Notes: a model not told the origin generated them from the sequence alone. Shown: positions 7,323 through 15,395, counted from the stretch's first letter. The stretch: DNA of 17,973 bases from Lachnospiraceae bacterium (GCA_900766925.1 CAAFXG010000262.1:1-17973); one strand, 5' to 3'. Numbers and translations are program-made.

Positions 7323-7358
7323 TATATTGTTGCGTTGATAATCAATCAAAACAATATA
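7323..7358 (+). repeat. Nested inverted repeat before the phosphodiesterase gene
   Basis: TATATTGTT (7323-7331) and AACAATATA (7350-7358) are perfect 9-base arms. Inside them lies a second perfect palindrome, TTGATAATCAA (7335-7345). There is no T-run after it, so a terminator for queA is not convincing. It ends about 10 bases before the AAAGGAGG ribosome binding site of the next gene, where a protein operator or an RNA hairpin could act. No other clear structure is seen in the 81-base gap. Confidence 0.5.
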
Positions 7359-7380
7359 AGAACAGAAAGGAGGACAAAAT

Positions 7381-9213
7381 ATGCGGACATGGAAAGAAAG
7401 TATTGAGATGTTTCGATATAATTTGTCCTCTGTTGTTTTATTTGAAATAATATATAAATTGCTGTCGCTTTCCGTTTTGCTACCGGTAATAAACGCAATA
7501 CTCAATTATTCTGTAAAGCTTGCCGATGTAGGCTTTATTTCTACCGGCTACGTAAACAAATATATGTCTTCGCCATCTACATATATTCTGTTACTTGTGG
7601 TTATAGCATTAATAGGAATATATGTGCTTATAAATATGTCAGCACTGATTTATGCTATGGAATCGTCGCACAGGAGAGAAAAAACTAACGCTTTAATCCT
7701 GTTTATAAAGGGGTTTGGAAATGCAATCAGAGTTATTAATCCAAAGAATTTCGGAATACTTTTACATGCAATTCTTATTATTCCGTGTACCTATACTGTT
7801 ATGATTTCCGGCTCATTGCTTGGTATGAGGATTCCTGCCTTTGTATTGAAAATATTATCTAAAAATAAAATTGTTGTGGGCATAATAGTTGCAGTGTATC
7901 TTGCGTTAGGCCTTGCTACTATGTTCAGAATCTACGTACTTAATTACTATACCCTGTACAAATTAAACTACAGAGAAGCTGTAAGAATGAGCAGAAACAC
8001 TGTTAAAAGGCATGTTTTCGGAAGAGTAATCGGCGTTCTGATATATAACTTTGTACTGATGCTTGTATTGGTTTTGCTTGAAGGCTCCTTTGCACTTGTT
8101 TTTGCGGGAATTGCCAAAAATATATTGCCATACAAACAGTTGACGTTCTTTGTTGATAGCTCAATTCAAATCTTATTTGTGTTGTTTTATATATTGTTTT
8201 CGCTGATTTCCACTCCGCTTGTATATTCGTTTATATGTGCAGGCTTTTACAGTACGGAAGGCGATGGACAATATGAGGAGTACAAAAGGGTTAAGCAGCG
8301 CAGACAAAGAGATGATGTGCAGACAACTCTTTCAGTAAGGAAGAAGCATGTGTTTTCTGTTTTTATTATTATAATCAGTACCTTGCTGAATGGCTTATAT
8401 GTGTATCTGGTAACTACCAATAAAGTAATATTGAATTTTGAATATTCGACCTATGCAAGCGTGACTGCACATAGGGGAGATGCTAAAAATGCACCTGAAA
8501 ATACGATGGCGGCATTTGAACTGGCACTGGAAAACCAGGCAGATATAATTGAGCTTGATGTGAGACAGACTAAGGATGGCGAATTTATTATAATGCATGA
8601 TGAAAGTCTGCTTAGAACCACCGGTGTGGACAAAAAAGTAGGCGAGCTTACGTTTGAAGAGATAGAGAAAATTGATGCCGGAATAAAGTTTTCAAAGAAT
8701 TACGCAGGTGAAAGAATCCCGACACTACAGGAGGTGCTGGATTTTGCCGTGGAAAATGATATTGAATTAAATATTGAATTGAAACCGGCAGAGACGGACA
8801 TAAACTTTGTACTGGGAATCGTCAACATATTAGAAATAAATGATTTTGTTGATAAATGTGTGGTTGCATGCGCTGATTATGATACCCTGAAGGAGTTAAA
8901 ATCGCTTAATCCTGATATCACAACGGTGTATATTATGGGTGCAGCATTTGGACAATTCGGGGGAATGGAAGATATCGATATATTCAGTGTAAGACATACC
9001 TTTGTAAATGCGGGGATGGTTAGGGATATACATGCTCATGGTAAGAAGATATACGCATGGACCCTTGAAAAAGAAGAAAATATCAAGAGAATGTTGCTTC
9101 TTGATGTTGACAGTATTATAACCGATGACCCCTATACCACTAAGGATTTGATACACAATGCAAATGATTCAATCCTCAGTGATTTCTTGAAGAGGCTTAT
9201 CGAGGAATATTAA
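7381..9213 (+). CDS. Membrane-anchored glycerophosphodiester phosphodiesterase
   Basis: This 610-aa protein has two halves. Residues 1 to about 345 form a multi-pass membrane domain with roughly seven or eight hydrophobic segments, of the type found on 'GPDPase_memb' proteins. The last helix is at about 324-343. The C-terminal half is a GDPD-family TIM barrel that hydrolyses glycerophosphodiesters to glycerol 3-phosphate and an alcohol. It has HRGD at 364-367, PENT shortly after, the metal-binding ELDV, the catalytic MHD, LNIELKP, and AWTLEKEENI followed by IITDDP near the end. The catalytic domain probably sits outside the membrane and may act on lipid head groups or lipoteichoic acid turnover; substrate and side are inferred. 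AAAGGAGG lies just upstream of the ATG. The stop codon overlaps the stop of the convergent peptidase gene. Confidence 0.93.
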   Translation: MRTWKESIEMFRYNLSSVVLFEIIYKLLSLSVLLPVINAILNYSVKLADVGFISTGYVNKYMSSPSTYILLLVVIALIGIYVLINMSALIYAMESSHRREKTNALILFIKGFGNAIRVINPKNFGILLHAILIIPCTYTVMISGSLLGMRIPAFVLKILSKNKIVVGIIVAVYLALGLATMFRIYVLNYYTLYKLNYREAVRMSRNTVKRHVFGRVIGVLIYNFVLMLVLVLLEGSFALVFAGIAKNILPYKQLTFFVDSSIQILFVLFYILFSLISTPLVYSFICAGFYSTEGDGQYEEYKRVKQRRQRDDVQTTLSVRKKHVFSVFIIIISTLLNGLYVYLVTTNKVILNFEYSTYASVTAHRGDAKNAPENTMAAFELALENQADIIELDVRQTKDGEFIIMHDESLLRTTGVDKKVGELTFEEIEKIDAGIKFSKNYAGERIPTLQEVLDFAVENDIELNIELKPAETDINFVLGIVNILEINDFVDKCVVACADYDTLKELKSLNPDITTVYIMGAAFGQFGGMEDIDIFSVRHTFVNAGMVRDIHAHGKKIYAWTLEKEENIKRMLLLDVDSIITDDPYTTKDLIHNANDSILSDFLKRLIEEY

Positions 9214-10478
9214 TATTCAAAATATGCAGTGAGAAGCTTAATTAGCTCCAGATAGTCATCCTTGTGAATCAGCTCACCGGCAGAGTGCATCGCAAGCATA
9301 GGAATTCCTATATCGACAGATTTTACAGGCAGATAGGATGACATAATAGGTCCAAGGGTTTGTCCTCCGGGCATACCGGAACGATTTACCTGACGCTGTA
9401 TTTTTATGCCGTTATCACGACTTAATGCCTCTATTACTGCACCGGCTTCACTATCCGTAACATAGCGCTGTGAAGCACTGGACTTAAGAACAACACCATT
9501 TCCAAGAATAATATCATTTGTTATGTCACTTTTTTCACAGTAGTTTGGATGAGTGGCATGTGCCACGTCGACAGAAAGATTAAAGGCTTTATAGAGTAGC
9601 TTTCTGTCGGGAATGATTTGCTCTGCTAAATCTCTTAGCAGATATGAATCCGCCCCCTGCTTTGAACGGCTGCCTATTTCTTCGTTGTCAAAGAGAGCCC
9701 CGATCACAATGGAATTATTAATTTCGGCAGAGCAGATGGTCTCAATTATTGCGGCTACGGATGAAATGTTGTCAATCCTTGCTCCTAAGATAAACTCATC
9801 CCAAAGTCCTAATGTTGATGCATTCTCTGAAATATAAAGATACAAATCATAATCTAATATATTAGCTTCTTCGATTTGTAAATCATTAGAAATATAATCC
9901 AATAATATACGTTTATTAATTTTGCAATTATTGACGGATTCCGGTTCTTTGACATTCCCTGCCATACCATAAATGGGAATCATTTCCTTTGAAATATCCA
10001 TTTCTGATGCTGAGGAATTATGTTTAAGATGTGGTGCAAGATTAGGTATAACAAAAAGCGGCTTGTGTGAGTCGAACAGAAGTGTCTCAGGCTCAAAGGC
10101 ACTTTTGCCCTTTATAATCACCTTTCCTGCAAGACCAAGTGGTCTGTCAAACCAGCTTTCTTTGATTAGTCCTCCATATGGTTCTATATTTACCTGCAAA
10201 TACTCCTTTTTGTTAATTTCAGGATTGCATTTTAATTTAAGCATAGGAAAATCTGTATGTGCAGCCGCAAATCTTACAGAGGTTGGATTTTTGCCTATAA
10301 CAAATGGTATCAGCATTGAAGAAAAAGGAGAAATATAGTATTTTCCCGGCTGTATATCCTTAAAACCGTAATCCGGTGAAATACACTTAAAGCCTGATTT
10401 ATCTAAATAATCCTTGCATGCTTCAACTACATGAAATTGTGTTTTGCCTTGAGATAATAAAGTTTTAAAAAAATCCAT
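9210..10478 (-). CDS. apeB: M18 family aminopeptidase
   Basis: This 422-aa protein is a cytoplasmic dinuclear-zinc aminopeptidase of the M18 (aspartyl aminopeptidase/ApeB) family, which removes N-terminal residues from peptides. Visible metal and catalytic motifs are AAHTDFPMLKLK, ARIDN (the usual zinc-bridging Asp), DNEEIGSRSKQGADS (Glu pair), DVAHATHPNY and MHSAGELIHKDDY (last zinc His). The frame is open back to 10562, but the start at 10478 (MDFFKTLL) is preferred: it has a GGAGG seven bases or less upstream, while the extra 28 residues look like translated leader. The gene converges on the phosphodiesterase gene and shares TTAA at 9210-9213 with it as overlapping stop codons, with no terminator between. 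The gene symbol is by family; the exact substrate is not visible. Confidence 0.93.
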   Translation of the reverse strand: MDFFKTLLSQGKTQFHVVEACKDYLDKSGFKCISPDYGFKDIQPGKYYISPFSSMLIPFVIGKNPTSVRFAAAHTDFPMLKLKCNPEINKKEYLQVNIEPYGGLIKESWFDRPLGLAGKVIIKGKSAFEPETLLFDSHKPLFVIPNLAPHLKHNSSASEMDISKEMIPIYGMAGNVKEPESVNNCKINKRILLDYISNDLQIEEANILDYDLYLYISENASTLGLWDEFILGARIDNISSVAAIIETICSAEINNSIVIGALFDNEEIGSRSKQGADSYLLRDLAEQIIPDRKLLYKAFNLSVDVAHATHPNYCEKSDITNDIILGNGVVLKSSASQRYVTDSEAGAVIEALSRDNGIKIQRQVNRSGMPGGQTLGPIMSSYLPVKSVDIGIPMLAMHSAGELIHKDDYLELIKLLTAYFEY

Positions 10479-10513
10479 GTTTGCCTCCTTACAGTAAGAC
10501 AGACAACAAAGCA

Positions 10514-10550
10514 GCACTAAAACCGCATTAAGAACATGCGTGTTTAGTGC
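10514..10550 (-). repeat. Long imperfect hairpin upstream of the aminopeptidase
   Basis: The 15-base arms 10514-10528 and 10536-10550 pair at 13 positions, with one two-base mismatch in the middle and a 7-base loop. On the leftward strand it lies between the acidic-protein gene (ending at 10599) and the aminopeptidase start (10478). The following bases are T-rich but there is no true T-run, so it may be a weak terminator for the first gene, an mRNA stabiliser or processing site, or a leader element of the second. Confidence 0.55.
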
Positions 10551-10598
10551 CGTTAGTGTCAAATATCATTAATGCTATATGCCGATATCTCTGTTGTT

Positions 10599-10991
10599 CT
10601 AAAAATCAATGGTTGGAACGTCGTTATCGGTTTCGTCGGAAGCATCATCAGCTTCGCCGGAATCGTCGTTAGCAACTTCCTCGAAATCATCGTTATCGGT
10701 TTCCACAGCGGCTTCATTATCAAGAGATACATAATCTCTGGTTACTTCGCCGGATGCCGTATCTATATCGTCAAAGAAAATTTCGTCTTCTTCTACAAAA
10801 TCTTCTTCGTTGTCAAGACTCTTTGGCATCTTTTCCTTGATGGTTGTTTTAAGCTTGTTTATTTTGTTGTCAACATCATGATTTTTGTATACTTCACTTT
10901 CTTTGATTTTATCCTTGAAAGCGTAGCAAATGCCACCCACAGCCGCAACCGCTACAGTAAATTTTAAGATTCCCTTTAACATCTTTCCCAT
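10599..10991 (-). CDS. Small membrane-anchored protein with acidic tail
   Basis: This 130-aa protein of unknown function has three zones. Residues 1-25 form a short Gly/Ala-rich hydrophobic helix (GILKFTVAVAAVGGICYAF) that probably anchors it to the membrane. Residues 26-57 are strongly basic and helical (KDKIKES, KINKLKTTIKEKMPK). Residues 58-130 are very acidic and disordered, rich in Asp/Glu with few Lys or Arg. The anchor plus basic helix recalls YtxH-type small envelope proteins, but I would not name it so. GGAG lies upstream of the start at 10991. A 131-codon open frame on the opposite strand over the same stretch is a by-product of the GAN-rich codons. Confidence 0.8.
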   Translation of the reverse strand: MGKMLKGILKFTVAVAAVGGICYAFKDKIKESEVYKNHDVDNKINKLKTTIKEKMPKSLDNEEDFVEEDEIFFDDIDTASGEVTRDYVSLDNEAAVETDNDDFEEVANDDSGEADDASDETDNDVPTIDF

Positions 10992-11011
10992 AATTCAATC
11001 TCCTTTTCGCT

Positions 11012-11038
11012 AATATATATTTTGTTACAAATAATCAA
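11012..11038 (-). promoter_or_regulatory. Possible leftward promoter for the acidic-tail protein
   Basis: Read leftward, TTGATT (11038-11033) is followed by an AT-rich stretch with TATATT after 15 bases or TATTAG after 17. The spacing of the better -10 is short and the region is very AT-rich, so this is tentative. Confidence 0.35.
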
Positions 11039-11086
11039 ATAATATTCTAATACATGAAAAAATAAAAATCAAGATAATGGTACTTG

Positions 11087-11126
11087 AAAGGAGGTAAACG
11101 TATCGAATAAATATTTGATATACGTT
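11087..11126 (+). other. Orphan Shine-Dalgarno followed by a hairpin
   Basis: A full AAAGGAGG (11087-11094) has no start codon at a usable distance. Two bases later a hairpin begins. Positions 11097-11108 pair with 11113-11126 through 12 pairs, one G-U, with a two-base bulge (11121-11122) and a four-base AAAT loop. The element is about 65 bases upstream of the MutS-like gene. It may be a relic of a small gene start or a leader RNA element; TTGAAA at 11084 with TAAATA at 11108 could also be a promoter overlapping it. Confidence 0.4.
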
Positions 11127-11192
11127 AATAATTATGATATTCTAGTTACAAAAATTATTGGAAATCAGATATAGATAGTTGAGGGCTTTTTG

Positions 11193-12995
11193 ATGGTACA
11201 AGAGGAAGTTGTTAAAAAATTTATAGATAAACGCAAGGAGTATTTAGATGAGATTAACAGGCTTGACAGACAGTTTTCACTGGTGTCGGGACTTAGAATT
11301 GTGAGCTTTATAGCGGGTGTATGTCTGCTTTTGATTGGAATTTCGGATAAGGTGGATGTTGCGGGGATTGCCGGAGCTTTGTTTACTCTTATTTTTATTT
11401 ATCTAATCAAAATTCATGGTGATATTGTAAGAAATACAGATATAGCAAAGAGCAGGTATACCGTGACTGAACGTTATATAATGCGTCTTGGAAATGACTG
11501 GAGGAAATTTCCGGATAATGGCAGTGAGTATCTGGGTCAGGATAATACGGTTGCGTCCGATATAGATCTTCTCGGTGCCGATTCTTTGTATCAGATGATT
11601 AATGTGTGCCATACCGACAAGGGAAAACAAAAGCTTGCAGGCTGTATGCGCCTTGAAAATGTTAATACTGACGAAATAAAAAGGCGTAATGAAGCGATTT
11701 CGGAGCTTGTAAATAAAAATGATTTTGCAGTCAGATTTGAGGCTGCAGGTATGAGATTATCCCAGGGCAAAAAGAAATTTCATCCGGAAGCCTTTGAAGA
11801 ATATTGTCAAAAAAGTGAAAGTGGAAAGCTCCCTGTATGGGCAGAAGCTGCAAGGTGGATATTGCCTGTTGTGGAGGTTGCATCACTTGTATTATGGATA
11901 GTGGGTATTGTGGATTATGGCTTTCCGCTGGTGGGCTTTTTGGTACTTCTTGCATTTTCGTGGATTTCAAAGCCGATTACAGATTCGGTTATTTTGCCGT
12001 TTTACAGCGTAGGCAATGTAGTGGATGATTATCTGGAAATGATGGAAGAGGTTGAAAATGAACAATTTGAATCTGAGCTTTTAAATGAATTCAGAATTAA
12101 TTTGTGTGGAAAAAATGGTGCAATGCAGGCATTTGCAGCTTTAAGGTCGATTGGTCAGGCATATAACGTATGCTTTAATCCGCTTGTTCATCAGATTTTA
12201 TGCGGATTTTTCCTGTGGGATTTTCAACTGGCACATTTTATGAGTAAATGGAAGAAAAAGTACGGAAATGCGGCTTCGGGTTGCTTTGAATGTATAGCTG
12301 CTTTTGAGGAGCTTTTAAGCTTGTCAGTGGTAGGAGTTGTAAGAAAAACCTGTTGGGCACAGGTTGATAATGAGTGCAGAATAAAGGCTGCCGGATTGTA
12401 TCATCCCCTTATTGCCCCTGATAGTGTAATAGATAATGATGCCAGCCTGAAAGCAGGGGTCACAATTATAACAGGTTCAAATATGTCGGGCAAGACTACT
12501 TTTTTGAGGACGGTTGCAATTAACCTTGCGCTTGCCTTCATGGGGGCTCCTGTATGTGGAGATAGCCTTACTGCAGGTGTAATGAAAATATTTACCTCAA
12601 TGCGTATTACCGATGACGTGGCACATGGTATATCAACGTTTTACGCAGAAATATTAAGAATAAAAACAATGGCAGAATATCGTAAGAAAAACCTTCCTAT
12701 GATTTGCCTGATTGATGAAATATTTAAGGGAACCAATTCGGCAGACAGAATTGTTGGGGCCAAAGAGGTTATTGTCCGACTTTCAGGTGACAATTGTATT
12801 ACTATTGTTTCAACCCATGATTTTGAACTGTGCGACATAACAGATGTAAACAATAATGAAGCTATGAATTATCATTTTGAAGAACATTACGAAAATGATG
12901 AATTAAGGTTTGATTACAAGATGAAGGATGGCAGGTGTACGACAACCAATGCAAGGGCAATTTTACGACTTGCAGGTTTTGATGTATCAGATTGA
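11193..12995 (+). CDS. MutS-family ATPase with membrane segments
   Basis: This 600-aa protein is a member of the MutS ATPase superfamily but not a classical mismatch repair MutS. The C-terminal third is the ABC-type ATPase: Walker A GSNMSGKTT at 428-436, ITDD and HGISTFYAE after it, Walker B with D508-E509 in CLIDEIF, the MutS signature GTNSADR at 513-519, and STHD at 540-543. The N-terminal half has two hydrophobic pairs (about 30-67 and about 210-250) that look like membrane helices, with a helical lever-like region between them and the ATPase. The mismatch-reading domain I and an Smr nuclease tail are both absent. The ATG at 11193 has GAGGG seven bases upstream; a TTG one codon earlier is less likely. 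Such stand-alone membrane MutS-like proteins occur in Firmicutes without a known role. It has no repair partner in its transcript. Confidence 0.88.
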   Translation: MVQEEVVKKFIDKRKEYLDEINRLDRQFSLVSGLRIVSFIAGVCLLLIGISDKVDVAGIAGALFTLIFIYLIKIHGDIVRNTDIAKSRYTVTERYIMRLGNDWRKFPDNGSEYLGQDNTVASDIDLLGADSLYQMINVCHTDKGKQKLAGCMRLENVNTDEIKRRNEAISELVNKNDFAVRFEAAGMRLSQGKKKFHPEAFEEYCQKSESGKLPVWAEAARWILPVVEVASLVLWIVGIVDYGFPLVGFLVLLAFSWISKPITDSVILPFYSVGNVVDDYLEMMEEVENEQFESELLNEFRINLCGKNGAMQAFAALRSIGQAYNVCFNPLVHQILCGFFLWDFQLAHFMSKWKKKYGNAASGCFECIAAFEELLSLSVVGVVRKTCWAQVDNECRIKAAGLYHPLIAPDSVIDNDASLKAGVTIITGSNMSGKTTFLRTVAINLALAFMGAPVCGDSLTAGVMKIFTSMRITDDVAHGISTFYAEILRIKTMAEYRKKNLPMICLIDEIFKGTNSADRIVGAKEVIVRLSGDNCITIVSTHDFELCDITDVNNNEAMNYHFEEHYENDELRFDYKMKDGRCTTTNARAILRLAGFDVSD

Positions 12996-13140
12996 CAGCA
13001 TAAAGACGCAGATATTCGTTAACTCTGACAAAAAAAACGCTTTGTAGTATGCAAAACTCACAAAAAACTCGGGAAAAGTCTCCGAAAATCTTTTGTAAGT
13101 TATGCACAATGCTGATTATCAGTTATCACTAAAAATGATG
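12996..13140. other. Intergenic region without a clear terminator
   Basis: The AT-rich stretch after the MutS-like gene contains A-runs and small dyads, such as ACAAAA...TTTTGT around 13060-13096 and the palindrome TGATTATCA near 13113. There is no stable hairpin followed by a T-run and no coding frame with a ribosome binding site. Where transcription of the MutS-like gene ends is not evident. Confidence 0.4.
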
Positions 13141-13170
13141 TTGACACTTTGACAAAAAATGGATTAAAAT
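13141..13170 (+). promoter_or_regulatory. Strong promoter of the 695-aa protein gene
   Basis: TTGACA at 13141-13146 and TAAAAT at 13165-13170 are separated by 18 bases. A second TTGACA at 13149-13154 is too close to this -10 to serve it. The predicted start near 13177 leaves a leader of about 32 bases to the ATG at 13209. Confidence 0.75.
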
Positions 13171-13208
13171 CTAGTTAGTTAAGTTTAGACAGAAGGGGGT
13201 AAATACCA

Positions 13209-15296
13209 ATGGCATTACCAGCTAACATTGCGGTGGGTTCTGATAACAATGTTTTATCAATCGCTGCGTCAAATAATAAAGGATTGTTAATCCGATTCCT
13301 GAATGAGCAGGTAGAGGATGGCTTCTATACATTAGTTATAGATTACTTAAAGGACAGCAATTTCGATTTGTCAACAATGATGGTTGATGATGATGTTAAG
13401 GCACAGTGTACCAAGCTTTACGAGTTGGGTGAATTTGTAGATATCAACATCAAGGCAACCGGTCGTTATGAGATTGAAGAATGGATTGAACCATTATTCA
13501 GATTTGTATATGGAGACATAGATCCGTCGGATGTAGATGCACCTATAAGCACATCAGGAATTTATCGCTACAGTATATGGCTTCTTTACTTATACCAAAG
13601 GGAGAAGTTTGGAGATGCAATGAGACTTATTGGTGAGAGAATTGCACCATTGCTCATTAATCTCAGCTACCAGATTCTTGAGGATGATGACAGACCTAAG
13701 AATTTTGATAAGGCAATCATGGGCTACTTAGATCTTATCAATGTGATTATGGAGATGGGACTTCCTGCAGATTCTGCTAATTCGGATGCATACATGAACA
13801 ACCTTGAGGTTCTCTTTGACTACGTTGTTGAGGATCCTCATGTTGGTAATGATTACAAGATTCAGTTTAGTATTGGCTTGTTCAATGCCTATATCAATAA
13901 TAAGGATTTCAATAAGGCGTTTGAATTCTATGGACTCAATGCTGAGTATATTCCAATTGATAATATGTCTGTATATGAGAGCTTCAAGGAGCTGATTCGC
14001 AATACAACCTCTCCACAGAATACAAGTGTTCTGTCCAGAAGTGTTGTTAATGCAATTTCCAAGCAGGAAATATACAACAAGAGAATTGATACACTGATTA
14101 ATGAAGTATCGTCATTTATGAAGAGGGTTTATCAGTATATTGAGAATGAACCTAACATGAAGAAGAATATTCAGATTCTTGGCGCAGGTGCTTCGCTTAA
14201 GGACAAGACAAATGTATTTGAAGGTCTCTACGAGTATAATCTTGTATTTTATGAGTGTGGAATCAGAGAGCTGGTTAATCAGGACATGTCAAGTCGCTCA
14301 TGGGAAGAAAAGTATGAGATTCTCGAACTTCTTTATACAACAATGAATGTAATATTTGACGGATATAATGTATATGAGATTTCCAATAAGATAGAGCATC
14401 AGTATGTTGAGCTTACATGGATTGGTAATTATGTAAATGCTAATCCGACCCTTTTGAAGCTGTTTTTCAGTGTCAAGGAGAAGATTAAGGCATTTAAGGT
14501 ACGTAAGAATTCCATTCTTGAGAAGTCTAAGACTAATTACGAGATTAAACAGATGATAGATGACAGACAGAAGGCACTTGTATTCATGGCTGCCGAGGAT
14601 ATGATTTCTAACGGACTTAACAGTGGAAGAGTAAATATAATCAATAACAACTACGATCCAAAGATAGCTGAAAAACATCTTATCAAGACATACGCTGAAA
14701 TATCAGTTCCTTCCAAGTACAAGAAGACTGATGTACAGTCAGGTGGTGGTAAATTGTTTGGTAAGAGCTCAGCACCTGCAATGGACGGAGACCTTAAAAA
14801 ACTTCTCTCAGATACTAAGATTGAGGAAATGTTACTCAAATCAGAATGGCTGTGGCATCAGTATCAGGACAAGGGTAATGATATGCAGTCTCCGGAGGAG
14901 AGTACATACAGTGTTGTATGTCTGATTAAGGTAATTGAGAAGCTGCTTGACAGAAAGGGTGCAGGAACAGCCAAGACTGAATCAGCACCTAATAAGAAGG
15001 TAATAATAACTAAGACAGGTAAGGTTATTGAATTGTCAGATGAGGGCTCTCAGTCTTCAGCCGGTAATGCTTCACTTGCACCTAATATTATTGAGAATAT
15101 TAATAATATAATAGTTGCACTCAAGGATAAATCTGAGGAGAATGTAGCATATGTTCAGTCATATATTAATGATTGGCTTGATACAATTGTTAATACAAAG
15201 ATAGACAGAAACACAATGCTTGCGCTTTATGAGGCTGAGGAGCTTCGTAATAAGACCCTTCAGGTTATTAAGAAGCTTAGAGCAGACCTGCTTTAA
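13209..15296 (+). CDS. Large soluble helical protein, unknown function
   Basis: This 695-aa protein matches no family I can name. It has no signal peptide and no membrane segment, so it is probably cytoplasmic. Residues 1-500 are predicted to be almost all helix, with helix-turn-helix pairs such as those around 145-260 that recall TPR-like or other alpha-solenoid scaffolds, but without a clear repeat consensus. Two flexible Gly/Ser/Lys-rich linkers (about 510-528 and 583-620) flank a short helical segment (about 528-580). A final helical domain spans about 625-695. There is no nucleotide-binding or metal motif. Lys codons are mostly AAG, unlike the AAA-rich MutS-like gene upstream, which together with a near-consensus promoter and the ribosome binding site AGAAGGGGG suggests strong expression. 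It is a single-gene unit ended by the terminator at 15330. Confidence 0.85.
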   Translation: MALPANIAVGSDNNVLSIAASNNKGLLIRFLNEQVEDGFYTLVIDYLKDSNFDLSTMMVDDDVKAQCTKLYELGEFVDINIKATGRYEIEEWIEPLFRFVYGDIDPSDVDAPISTSGIYRYSIWLLYLYQREKFGDAMRLIGERIAPLLINLSYQILEDDDRPKNFDKAIMGYLDLINVIMEMGLPADSANSDAYMNNLEVLFDYVVEDPHVGNDYKIQFSIGLFNAYINNKDFNKAFEFYGLNAEYIPIDNMSVYESFKELIRNTTSPQNTSVLSRSVVNAISKQEIYNKRIDTLINEVSSFMKRVYQYIENEPNMKKNIQILGAGASLKDKTNVFEGLYEYNLVFYECGIRELVNQDMSSRSWEEKYEILELLYTTMNVIFDGYNVYEISNKIEHQYVELTWIGNYVNANPTLLKLFFSVKEKIKAFKVRKNSILEKSKTNYEIKQMIDDRQKALVFMAAEDMISNGLNSGRVNIINNNYDPKIAEKHLIKTYAEISVPSKYKKTDVQSGGGKLFGKSSAPAMDGDLKKLLSDTKIEEMLLKSEWLWHQYQDKGNDMQSPEESTYSVVCLIKVIEKLLDRKGAGTAKTESAPNKKVIITKTGKVIELSDEGSQSSAGNASLAPNIIENINNIIVALKDKSEENVAYVQSYINDWLDTIVNTKIDRNTMLALYEAEELRNKTLQVIKKLRADLL

Positions 15297-15329
15297 TTAA
15301 TAAGACACAAAAAAACCTTTATCATAATT

Positions 15330-15358
15330 GGAGGTATCGAAAGATACCTCCTTTCTTT
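15330..15358 (+). terminator. Perfect hairpin terminator with GAAA loop
   Basis: GGAGGTATC (15330-15338) and GATACCTCC (15343-15351) form a perfect 9-bp stem closed by a GAAA tetraloop, followed by TTTCTTT. It lies 34 bases after the stop of the 695-aa gene. Only 37 bases separate the T-tract from the uvrC start. Confidence 0.88.
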
Positions 15359-15395
15359 GACTATGAAATATAAAAATATAAGCAGAGGGAATTGT

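Noticed and set aside
10479..10562. 28-residue N-terminal extension of the aminopeptidase
   Set aside because: A strong GGAGG lies directly before the internal ATG at 10478, the extension includes the hairpin at 10514-10550, and the family does not need it.
10572..10967. 131-codon plus-strand frame opposite the acidic-tail protein
   Set aside because: It is long only because GAN-rich codons on the minus strand leave few stops on the other; the minus frame has a ribosome binding site and a coherent anchor-basic-acidic layout.
13060..13096. Possible terminator after the MutS-like gene (ACAAAA...TTTTGT)
   Set aside because: The pairing is broken by a large poorly matched middle and no T-run follows, so it is not convincing.
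15357..15395. 13-residue N-terminal extension of UvrC from a TTG
   Set aside because: The TTG lies inside the T-tract of the upstream terminator, and AGAGGG at 15384 fits the ATG at 15396.
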